The notes beneath the pieces are model-generated. The model had not been told where the DNA came from. It did no database searches and worked only from the letters and a program-made list of their open reading frames with translations. Below are positions 44,659 to 54,423 of a DNA stretch of 64,000 nt, in pieces (within the stretch, counting starts at the first letter, position 1; each line of letters begins with the position of its first letter). The position numbers were made by a program, and so were the translations under genes. This DNA comes from Prostheceraeus crozeri (taxonomy: Eukaryota > Platyhelminthes > Polycladida > Euryleptidae). Location of the stretch: positions 124,001 through 188,000 of the forward strand of contig CAJQUW010015458.1 of assembly GCA_907163375.1 (NCBI GenBank). Reading direction: 5' to 3'.

Positions 44659-44866
44659 GGGCGAACACACCCCACTCTATGGGGTGAGTTCGACCGGGCA
44701 AATAAAGATATCTATATCAAACAAGAACGACATATACAAATTAATTGGTATAGAATATCATGGGCATGGATAAGACAGTATCAAATCTATATTCATTTCG
44801 GCTGCATAAGAAACTGAGCAATTAATATTTTGAATGAAGTGTTTCAAAGTGGCCGAACTCACCCCA
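44659..44866 (-). repeat. Right-end 16-bp motif array of the pogo-like element
   Basis: Minus-strand TGGGGTGTGTTCGCCC at 44659-44674, plus-strand TGGGGTGAGTTCGACC at 44680-44695, and the terminal minus-strand TGGGGTGAGTTCGGCC at 44851-44866. Two of the three point inward, as at the left end. Confidence 0.75.
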
Positions 44867-44876
44867 GTTTACGGTA

Positions 44877-45139
44877 ATGGAAAAAGTTGGCCAAATAATG
44901 TCTGACGATAAAAGCCTTAACCAACCGGTATAGAGACGCCAGCCACCGTCCCATCCCCGACCGCCCGGATTTGATGATGACGACCACCAACGCCGCCAAT
45001 TGTAATCTCGAAAGCGTGAGAACACTTGAGCGAACGCATCTAAGAAGCAAATAGAAAAGGTAGCACACCAGAATTTAGGGGTTCAGCAGCGCTCAAAGTT
45101 GAATAATCAATACGGACGAATTGTTGTATATCACGAAAA
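44877..45139. other. Spacer between the pogo-like element and the LINE
   Basis: GC-richer for its surroundings. The minus-strand frame 45025-44822 contains a glycine/tryptophan-rich stretch (GGRGWDGGWRLYTGW) without a known domain. It may be LINE sequence downstream of the RT, but the match to the other arm fades here. Confidence 0.3.
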
Positions 45140-45246
45140 TAATCTGCACATCATGCCAAAAACCGTGTCGCAAATTCGCCTGAGACAAAGGTTTCAATAG
45201 GCCAAGCTTTCGTGCTTCAGTTAGTCAAAAGCCTCGCACATGTTAG

Positions 45247-47503
45247 CCCTTATCCGTATGAGTAAAACCGACTGCTTCAATCGTATACGTAGCTACAATT
45301 TGTACCTATAGATAATGAAGTTGTTCTAACCTATATTACTGCGTAATAAATCTATCTAAATATCAGATATAGATTTTATGTCTTCACTGACTGTCTATTG
45401 TAATAGAGATTGTATACTAGAATTTAACATAGATATCACAAACTAAAGCTTAACATAGATACATCGTGTTTTTGAAATATTAAATTGTAAATCAGTAATT
45501 TTTCAACCAATAACTATTGAAGGCTTATTAATACTTTACTTTTTTTCTATAATCAGTAACCATTTCAACCAAGAAAATGGCACTGATTGGATTAATTTAT
45601 CAAAACCATTCAATTTATGCATCAAACATAACAATTTCATTATGAAAATAGCATGAATTCTGTAACAATATAACAATAACTAAGTGTCTACCGGTGCATC
45701 GTGCACATAAAGAAAAGTGAAAAAAACGAACTCACGAGCAAGACAAGCACTTGGATACTTTCCGTATCATGCGGTGTTGTGGACAAACAGATTTGAAACA
45801 AATGTCACACTGTGTTCTGCTGCTCTTGTAGCAGATATTGCAGTGCCAAACCGTGTTTTCTACGCGACGACTAGATTCAGTGTCTAGTTCGCTAAAACCG
45901 AGCAACAACCCAGCAGCGTCGATTATCGATTTCGGTAGCTTCAAATTTCTTACATGACGTTGTCGACCGTTATCTTCCACTAATTGGAAAGATAAGGTTT
46001 TCAGAAATTGTCTTCTGGTCAGTGTTGGATGATCTGTCTTCATCAGTACGAAGTCGTTGTACGCCGCAGCATCGAGCATGTTATAAAATATAATCATAGG
46101 CCATCTGACACTCTTACGTCTACAAGTGAATTCCTCAATATTTTGATCAAGTTGATCAACGCCAGCGTTTCCTCGATTATCGAGGATCATGGCAGTTTTG
46201 TTGCTCTTTTCACCAGCAATGGCCAAATTTCCGCAATGGCTAGAACTCAATGGCATAACATTTTTGTTCTTCTTCGGAATGTGGGACACCAAAACGATTA
46301 TATTTACATGATCGTGAGCAAATATGTTTGAACCCACCTCTCGTCTTTTGGATTCAAGCTGCTCAGGAATTTCACATCGATGAGACCGGATAGTTCCCAA
46401 CAAGGTAATATTTTGCTGAAGGAGAGTCACTGCGAGGCTGTGAGAGGTGAAAAAATTGTCAGTCACAATTTCTCTTCTGTAGAATAATATGGTCTGGCAA
46501 GTTCAGTGACCACATCATGACCACGATTACGGTGAGGTGCGGCATTTCGCTCCCGACCAGTGTAGATGATAGCGTTAAGAGCAAATCCTGTGCAGGCTTC
46601 AGCAAGCCAAAGCACCTTGAGACCGTATTTTGACGGCTTGGATGGGATGTAGGTGCGTCCCATCCAAACATCATTGACAGACGCAAGTTTATCACTTTCT
46701 AGGCGTTGTGGCGGTGAGCGATAGTTGTCGAAACGTACGCATTGTAGAAAAAATTTAAAGCGATTTAACGACATTGTTGCTCGGAAAATAGGCCTTCCTT
46801 CTGTTGCATTCCACAGTTCATTCAAGTCAGTCATGTTGTCACGATCAAGTCCGGCTCTAAGCAATAGTCCGATGCATGCTCGTACTTCATCGTAAAGAAA
46901 ATTCGTCATGAAGTTTCGAACATTTGGCAGTATACGTCGAAGATCTGTGGCTTTTCTATTGGCCTTATTCATATCTTTTGTTCGATTTCTTCAATCACGT
47001 CTCCGCTCATACACTGGTAAAGGAATTCAGAAGCCTGAGAAAATTTACTTTCAGTCTAAGTGCTAGTCATTCGCACAAAATGCAGATGGTAAAATGAATA
47101 TTTGCATTTGATCTGTCATCTTCAATCTAGCAATTACATGCACATATTTCCAAATTTGGTTGATGTACGTGTATGCGGGAAAATTCCAATATCCTCTTCT
47201 TAACTTGAAGGAATGATATGACAAGTTCAGCTCATGATTATGAAGTTAAATCAGAAATGAATAAACATGAATATTGCAAATTACACTATAGGTACAAAAT
47301 GTATCTACGTATACGGCAGAGGGGTTATGCACTTGGCCCACTAACTTAAGCAGCAGATGAGTTGGCAATATTTTTACACTTTATTCCAAAACGATAATTA
47401 GACATCATTCTATGATGCCTTAGACCTGCGATCAAAACTAAGATATCAGCACTTCCTTGAAATATCAATAGTTACAAAATGTACCTACATATACTGATAA
47501 GGG
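45247..47503 (-). mobile_element. piggyBac-like transposon inserted in the LINE
   Basis: Ends CCCTTATCCGTATGAGTA (left) and, read inward from the right, CCCTTATCAGTATATGTAGG. Flanks are TTAA at 47504-47507 and TTAG at 45243-45246, i.e. a TTAA duplication with one mutation. Length 2257 bp. Near the right end the terminal word recurs inside (about 47290-47325: TACAAAATGTATCTACGTAT). The transposase is on the minus strand and is broken. Confidence 0.9.
45732..46972 (-). pseudogene. piggyBac-like transposase (DDE_Tnp_1_7), broken
   Basis: The first frame (46972-46463) carries the N-terminal catalytic-domain segment: YDEVRACIGLLLRAGLD, MSLNRFKFFLQCVRFDN, then YIPSKPSKYGLKVLWLAEA. The second frame (46466-45732) carries TDNFFTSHSLA with the second catalytic Asp, GNAGVDQLDQ with the third, and a C-terminal cysteine-rich zinc domain (CNICYKSSRTQCDICFKSVC). 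The frames are shifted around 46463. Between ASVND and YIPSKP the sequence is shorter than usual and the first catalytic Asp (normally in a VDE-type motif) appears lost. Family length is about 570-600 residues; here about 410 remain. Confidence 0.9.
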
Positions 47504-48020
47504 TTAAAAGATGCGCATAATACTTTTGTACTCACGCATTCAAGACAGAGAAAAATGGGGAATCCCAAATTGACTATCACCATACATATTGATTAATTGT
47601 TCTCTCACTGAGTTCAGGAGACACTTTCTAAACATTTTTGAATCAATTGGGAGGACTGAGATGGGACGGAGATCTTGAAGTGATGAGTTTGCCTTCTTCG
47701 GGAATGGTGAAACATGTGCCAATTTCTATTTTCTTGGGATTCTACAAGATTCGATCGATAAGGCTTCAGTGGTTGACGTTGAGAGGATATGTCTTGTCGT
47801 TGTGATTTGTAAGCATTCAAGATGCTATAATTTTCCCTTGAATCGTAATAACTACAACTTTAATAATAAGAACAACTTTCAATGCATCGCCCTGTGGCAA
47901 GAATCTGCAACTTTGACAGGCTTCAGTAATTTCATAATGCTTAATTAACATACACAAATTAAGTTTAACGAGAGAAGAGGATTTTCCTGATTGAATATAA
48001 GCAAACTGAAAAGTGAAGGC

Positions 48021-48149
48021 TCGTTGCAAAGAAACTCGTTGTGGCAAACCAAGATGTAAGGGTTGTGAAGTAATTGTAGAGGTCAGTCAAGTTGAATCTC
48101 AAACAACTAGAGGTATCAAGATATCTAATTTGCGAAGTAATTTGGACTG
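48021..48149. other. Spacer between LINE arms
   Basis: No feature recognised; forms the left part of the 761-bp centre between the inverted LINE arms. Confidence 0.35.
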
Positions 48150-48560
48150 TCAATCATATACAAGGTGATTTGTGATGCCTGTAAACAATATCATATCGGA
48201 CAATCTGGGGATACCTTTAGACATAGAATGACAGTACTTAGACAGCAAATTAACCACCTGATATATACACTTCTCTCAAAGTGAGTCGCCATATATCAAG
48301 CTGTGGAGACAATTTCAAAGTCATGCCATTTTACTAGCTACCACCTAATGCAAATCAGTTGGACAGAAAGTCCTAGGAAGGCATGTTTATCCGTGCATTC
48401 CATTCATCTCTAAATGCTTCTTGATGTCTGTGTATCATTTGCATCATTTTGATATCTACATTATTTTATGTAAATTTTTGTTGAATAAATCAGTTTGCCT
48501 TGAAAAGCCAGTGGCCGAAATCGATCGGCAGTAGGAAACGCTACTTTTGATTTTCTGGTG
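48150..48560 (+). mobile_element. Penelope-like retroelement fragment (PLE-6)
   Basis: A plus-strand GIY-YIG endonuclease remnant: VICDACKQYHIGQSGDTFRH, then RMTVLRQQINH, near 48166-48260. It closely resembles PLE-3 (FYIGQTGDLFKNRMTVHRQH). A hammerhead-like motif follows. Only the 3' end is present and it is decayed. Confidence 0.75.
48499..48528 (+). ncRNA. Degenerate hammerhead-like motif at the PLE-6 3' end
   Basis: TTGAAAA (degenerate C-UGA-N-GA), hairpin GCC-AGT-GGC, then CGAAATCGATCGG. Same order as in PLE-2 and PLE-3 but with more core mismatches. Confidence 0.3.
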
Positions 48561-48781
48561 GGTCATAATTTTGTATTATACATGTATATAATGACTCTAT
48601 AAACCGCCCTACATAAATTGACAACATGTACTATTCCCTAAAAGATCACAATCATAACTCAAATTTTTAATATCATTATTGATTATTGTACGCATCTGGG
48701 TGATCAGAGAAACGTAGGTAAATCATTGAATGAAATGATTCAAAAATTATAATTTTGGTCTCATGCCATCTATATATATTC

Positions 48782-50235
48782 GACTTTTCACTTTGCTTTT
48801 GTTCAGTCAGGAAAATCCTCTTCGCTTGTTAAACTTATTTTGTGTATGTTAATTAAGCATTATGAAATTACTGATGCATGTCAAAGTTACAGAGATGCAT
48901 TGAAAGTTGTCTTGAAAGTGAAATTATAGCATCTTGAATGCCTACAAATCACACCGACAAGACATATCCTCTCAACCATAGAGTAGGTATATTAGGTAGA
49001 GTGGCAACTTCGCATTTATTAAATCTCCAATGTGTATACTCAATGTAAACTCAAAGGAGGCACAGTCGGAATTGTTTCCAAATGTGAAATCTCCACAATT
49101 ATGCAGTTTTGAAGATATTACAACGGAATTGACTAATCATGATAGCATAAAGCAGAAGGAATGATATTATTTCACAGATAGTGCGTGTCTGACATCCTTG
49201 GTGAGGTAATGTTTGTTAAATTGGCAACTCGATGACCTGCGCTATTGCTTTCATGCTCAACCTCAAGAGAATCTTAAGCGTGATCAGGCAACAGCTGCCA
49301 CTGGCATGGCAAAATCACAGATTCAAAGACAATGATTTCAATTAACTTTGAAAGATGTAAATGGGTCCACATCACTATTCAGATTCAAGAAATGAAACAT
49401 GAATTTAGTGAATCATAAAATCATGCCGGTGAAAATTGAATTAAAAACTTGACATTTCAGCCAAAAAAGCACGATAATATCGCGACTTTTTCATGAAGAC
49501 TTCCATTATAACACGCAGTATGAAATTCCCTTGATATTCAGCTTGATTTTCGCTTGGTTAGGATGCTTAATATCAAATATTCATTCCTTTTGATATCCAA
49601 CTTGCTTTATACTACTTACAACGGGGAGTCATCTCAGTAGTATTTAAAGTGGCAAAATTTTGACTTTTTCAAAAGTGCTAAAATATTTTTTGGACCACGG
49701 GAACGTAATCTCCACAAAAACTTGAATCTTTTGATACAAAAATTTTCACTGTATACAGATACTTGTTTGAGTCGACACTGTACCTATATATCCATACTCT
49801 ATGCTCTCAACGTCAACCACTGAAGCCTCATCGATCGAATCTTGTAGAATCCTAAGAAAATAGAAATTGGCACATGTTTCACCATTCCCGATGAAGGCAA
49901 AATCATCACTTCAAGATCTCCGTCCCATCTCAGTCCTCCCAATTGATTCAAAAATGTTTAGAAAGTGTCTCCTGAACTCAGTGAGAGAACAATTAATCAA
50001 TATGTATGGTGATAGTCAATTTGGGATTCCCCAGTTTTCTCTGTCTTGAATGCGTGAGTTTGTACTCACGATTACATGTCTTCAAAGATTAACTTTCCAT
50101 TGATTACAAAAGTATTATGCGCATCTTTTGACATGTGCGAGGCATTTGACTACCTGAAGCACGAAAGCTTGGCCTATTGAAACCTTTGTCTCAGGCGACT
50201 TTGTCGACGCGTTTTTGGCATGATGTGCAAGTGGT
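48782..50235 (+). mobile_element. LINE fragment, right arm, split by a hAT-like MITE
   Basis: Plus-strand mate of the left arm. The RT reads LRPISVLPIDSKMFRKCLLN in frame 49867-50049, and further on ASFDMCEAFDYLKHESLAY, the motif A aspartate region. Protein identity to the left arm is 57 of 60 over the shared frame. The MITE at 48977-49803 interrupts it. The 5' region lies toward the centre of the inverted pair; the 3' end fades after about 50235. Confidence 0.8.
48977..49803. mobile_element. hAT-like MITE with 8-bp target duplication
   Basis: Ends CATAGAGTAGGTATATTAGG and, read inward from the right, CATAGAGTATGGATATATAG. It is flanked by CTCTCAAC on both sides (48969-48976 and 49804-49811). 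The left LINE arm has a single CTCTCAAC at the matching place, so the empty site is directly visible. 827 bp, no coding frame. A truncated relative lies at 36130-36560. Confidence 0.93.
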
Positions 50236-50919
50236 GTTGTTGCAATGTCAACACATTTCCGCGACGCTATATTGTTTTCGATGTGCATGACCGTTCTGTC
50301 ACTTCATTATTTTATTGTAGGAGTTCTGTGACTCATGCAATGAAATTGAGAAGCACTCACCCTTTTTTCATTTTACTTTTCTCTCATTCCAGAAGTCTTG
50401 ATCATGAGCCGAAGCTGTACAGAAGGTGAGTATTCGTTAAAGTTCTAGCAAATCCATTCTTACTTTATTTGTTCGCATAATTCTTTGCAGTTCATTCTTA
50501 ATGTTGTTTTCATTCTTTAATATCTGAGTGACCAACCCTCAAACGTATGAGTGCAGGCCGTTTCATAAATAATTGGACTAAAAAGTTAACCCATTTTCAA
50601 ATATAATTTTCGTGTCCAAATTCTGGTTCCATTTCAATAAACCATGTGAAATCTTTTGTTCCAAGGATTATTTTGACATATAGTATGCTTTCCTAAGCGG
50701 TTAACTGTTGCTAGCAGGTCTTCCGAAAGTAAAATTGAACGTTTTTTATTATGCAAGATTTCAACCTGAAGACGACAGAATTTTTAATGCAAATTGACAG
50801 ACAGTGTGAGCCATCATTCAGCTTCATTATGATGTAAACATTTAAGACTCGTTGAATGTACAAAAAGATACAGCACCAACACGTTTTGCCAAAACATTGC
50901 TGCTAATAGTTATTTACGC
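50236..50919. other. Non-coding stretch
   Basis: No gene supported. CCGTTTCATAAATAATTGGA at about 50548 resembles a Tc1-like terminal repeat, but no matching end was found. Confidence 0.35.
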
Positions 50920-52812
50920 CACTAGTGCATGATGGCTTTCTTCATAGTAAAGGTGTGCGAATCCGATCTCAGCCCAATTCGGATTCGGATTGCGAAAATG
51001 TATTTCGGATCGGATTGGACAGGATCGGTCAGGAAAAATCCGAATTTATCCGACATTATGAAAATTTCTACATGCATTGTGGCTTCTTGCAACTCATCAA
51101 ATTTGTATCGTGATGTCGGAAATCTCCAACGTAGAAAAAATTATTGATAAAGTCATGCAATCTTCTAATTATGAAGAAAATAATAACAGTATCAGATTAG
51201 AGCAACCCAGAACAACTAAAAATTCAGCAGCATCTGAAACAAACTCAATTTTGACTTCTCGTAGCTGCCTCCATTGTACCAGATCAGCATTAAGACAAGG
51301 TAAACAATGTTCCAATTGCAACAGATGGACTCGTCTGTCTCGCTCTAAAATCACACGTCAACATTTGACAGTACTAAGGAACGGTAATGCAGAAACGGTC
51401 TTGCCGGCTGACGGTATCACTGAAACAACTCTAATTGTAAAACCAACAATCTGCTGATACATTTTGCTAATTCTGACGTCTCGGGTGAAGAGGTGACTGA
51501 TTTCTTAAAAGTTCTAGTGAGGCTAAGAGGCCAATATTCAGTTCATAAGTGGATTCCGAAAGGTGCCCCTCCAACTGTACCTTCAGCTCTGGCAGAAACA
51601 ATAAATGATACTTTATCTTCGACATCTGATTCTGGTTGGAAGCGACTTGGAATGTTTCCCTACATGGTTTTGAAGCATCCACCGCGCATTGAATGCGGAC
51701 GTCATGCATCTCTTGAAGATAGCATTAAGCAGCAAGCACCAGACTTTTTGTCAGGAATGCCCCAACTGCCCGATCAACGAAGGACGATTGCAGAAAAGTT
51801 GTCAAACAAATGAGTTCAAAAAATCCGGATAGGATTTTGCAATCGAAGCTAGCCGCTATTCGTGCCCTATCCTCTACTGATGTACCAGACTTCTCAAATG
51901 AAACAGAAGTGGAATTGATAAAAAATATCCGCTAGCTTTTGATGATGAGTCCTTTCAGAATCTTGATGATACAACTGGAGATTTGCGTGTGAGATTCACA
52001 CATATGTCAACACGTCGTTTGGCAAATGAGTTGGAACCAGTCAAGGTTGGCGTCGGTGTTAGGTCAGGATGCGAATCAGCTGCTCATGCATTCCGCTCTC
52101 TATTATCCACTGAACTTCCACAAGGTTTGATAGCTGTAAAATTGGACGTCAAAAATGCATTTAACTCGATCCGACGAGACAAGATGATCCAAGCTGTAGC
52201 AAACCGTGCTCCTGAGCTCCTTCCTATGGTAAGTCTATGATATCGAGGAGCCTCTTCATTATTTTTCCAAGAAAAGATTGTCAAATTTGAGAGAGGGGTT
52301 CATCAAGGTGATGTACCAGAGCCGCTTCCATTTTCCCTCATCATTCATCCCTTTGCGAGAGCGATGAAATCTCCATTCAATCTATGGTACTTGGATGATG
52401 CCACAATTGCCGGACTTTTGAACTCATTTTGCGCCGATATACAAAAGCTAATTGACGACTTCAGGAGATCGGTCTCGAAATTAATTCATCAAAGTGTGAA
52501 ATGATTAACACGGGACTTTGTGAGAGTGCTTTCCAAGATGCAGAAATTCGTTTACGGAATCTACTACCGTCTATTACATGTCCCGGAGAGAACCTTTCTT
52601 TCCTTGGATCTCCAATGACAGTTCATGCTACCAGTAGAGTCTTGACTAAGAAGGAGGCTATCATCAAATTGGCCTGTCATCGACTGGAAGAAGTCAACAG
52701 TCATGTCGCATTTTTTCTCCACAGTCGCAGTCTATTAATTCCGAGACTGACTCACCTTCTGCGATCAGCTCCTTGCTTTGATGAAAACGAAGCACTAAAG
52801 CGACTAACCTAG
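50920..52812 (+). mobile_element. Second LINE type (LINE-2), decayed coding region
   Basis: Successive plus-strand frames read as one non-LTR element. A zinc-finger-like segment comes first (CLHC and CSNC spaced by about 13 residues, 51077-51457). A linker follows (51493-51813), then RT motifs: VKVGVGVRSGCESAAHAFRS and VKLDVKNAFNSIRRDKMIQA (51983-52240), GVHQGDVPEPLPFSLIIHPF, the catalytic WYLDDATIAG near 52390, and a thumb region ending LRSAPCF (52501-52812). At least three frame changes separate them. It is unrelated to LINE-1; clade not assigned. Confidence 0.85.
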
Positions 52813-53255
52813 ATGCAATGATCAATCATTTTTGCTTGAGAATGGTTATGGAGTATAGCCGAAAATAATTGTTATCATCTAAAAATACCATATTAAATAA
52901 TAATAATCTAATAATAAAGAATGGTCATCTAATAAAACCAGCAAATACTAGATTTTTTGATTGATACTTGATTTTGCAATAATGAAAGTCTCAAAAATGA
53001 TGTTTCAAGAATTTCCAGTATACGGACGCATTTGTAATGGACAAATAGGCATTCCAAAATGAAAAGCTTTCAACGGGAAATTGTGCAATAAATTAATAAG
53101 TGGCTATTCAACAACAGCCTAGTGAACTGTACCGCAACCCTCTGATAATTTGATTGTTCTAAGATATCATTCAAATAACTGATATTAATATTGATAAAAA
53201 CTAAACTTTCAGAGGTCCTAGCAATAATGAGAAACTGACTTCAAAAAGACATTTC
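52813..53255. other. Non-coding spacer
   Basis: AT-rich, nothing recognised. Confidence 0.4.
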
Positions 53256-53791
53256 TTTAGCTATCTAGGGGTCAAGGATCATCATGCAGGCCTACTATAC
53301 ACATCAATTTATTGTGAGTATAACCTGAAAATCTAGTGTTCGTTTGAAATGTACACATTTTTGAAAAATAAGGATAAATTCACATTATGAACGCAATCAC
53401 TTATTTTGCATGAATGCAAACACTAACACAGAATAATCAAGTGTGTCAACGAGTATCTATTTTAGACACTCATAACGGCCATCCCGAGGTGCTTTACTGC
53501 ACACATGCCCAACACCATGAAACCGAACATCAGCTATAACATCACCCTGTGGTCCAGGTCTTGTTGGTGCGAAAGAGAACGACAAATGTGTCTCACGAAA
53601 TCCAACTGGGAAAGTTTCTGCCAAATTCTCTACAAATGCGCCAATTAGCAATCACAAAAGTGTTCAGACAATGTGTAAAGAATAGAAAGTACCATTTCTT
53701 GCCACAAATGACTGGTCTATAATTGCTCAAAGCTCTGTCAACGAGGTCAACACCTCGCATGTGTTTGTTATAATTGAAGATAACATTTGAG
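53256..53791 (-). mobile_element. piggyBac-derived fragment, inverted mate of 54951-55505
   Basis: Minus strand. The frame 53811-53593 carries the third-Asp region of a piggyBac transposase (NYNKHMRGVDLVDRALSNYR, then WYFLFFTHCLNTFVIANWRI), and 53651-53457 an overlapping C-terminal part. It matches the plus-strand element at 54848-55550 almost exactly in protein. Both its own termini are missing. It differs clearly from the piggyBac element at 45247-47503. Confidence 0.85.
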
Positions 53792-54423
53792 ACATGTCTC
53801 GTTTGCTGCATTTATCTTCCATATGGCTCTCAAGAATACCAGCCATGTTTTCTGAATTATGTCCTTTCCAGGCGGCTAAGATTTCTCAGTCACTATAGTT
53901 CAAGAATACTTTCTATCTATCTGCAGCTACAAACTATTGGAGATTTGTACAAGTTAAGCTACCATCAGTAAGCGATGACTTTTTGCAGATACCGCCTTGT
54001 GAAAACGTATAGCTGATCAAGCCGCTGGGTCACAAACCATCCTTGTCTTGTAGATAACTTCCTCGAGTACCTGTAGGTGCAAATTGATAAAGATGTGTAT
54101 AAGTTAGGACACAAATTTTCCTTTTTCCATCAATAAGATTATTGCCCGCGCGGTAAATAATATTTACTCCAATGCACTTGAAGGAGTATAATCTATACCA
54201 ATTTCGACTGATATTGTCCCGCTTTAGGTTAAGGTTAAAGGAGGATATCATGACTGTATGGGAAATACCTCGGTGTATATCTATGTTAAAATCCGGACGC
54301 ACAAGTCCATAGTGCCTCGTTCTTAAGAAATCTGTTTCAAAGTCATAGACTTCTGTCTAAATATAAACAGAAGAAGAAAGCATTTGGAAATCAAGATAGC
54401 TAACGAAGTGACCACTATGGTTT
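53792..54423. other. Non-coding spacer
   Basis: Nothing recognised; the minus-strand frame at 54302-54030 lacks motifs. Confidence 0.35.

Larger units (their letters stand above)
41883..44874 (+). mobile_element. Complete pogo-like DNA transposon
   Basis: Ends are perfect inverted repeats of about 25 bp (left CCGTAAACTGGGGTGAGTTC, right its reverse complement), flanked by TA at 41881-41882 and 44875-44876, the Tc1/mariner-pogo target. Length 2992 bp. A single long uninterrupted transposase frame lies inside. A 16-bp motif, TGGGGTGAGTTCGSCC, recurs four times at the left end and three times at the right. Nothing visible argues against activity. Confidence 0.95.
45140..48020 (-). mobile_element. 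LINE fragment, left arm, split by a piggyBac element
   Basis: Minus-strand non-LTR retrotransposon RT in two pieces, 48020-47504 and 45246-45140. The first contains DLRPISVLPIDSKMFRKCLL (RT motif 1) in frame 47722-47540; the second continues with the aspartate motif region (AFD-LKHESLAY in the mate). It pairs with the plus-strand arm 48782-50235 at about 96% over the part compared. Relative to that arm it also lacks about 57 bp next to the TACAAAAGTATTATG word. The clade (CR1/L2-like) is only a guess. Confidence 0.8.

Noticed and set aside
50545-50580. Solo Tc1-like terminal repeat
   Set aside because: CCGTTTCATAAATAATTGGA resembles the 18572 element end, but no opposite end, TA pair or internal homology was found.
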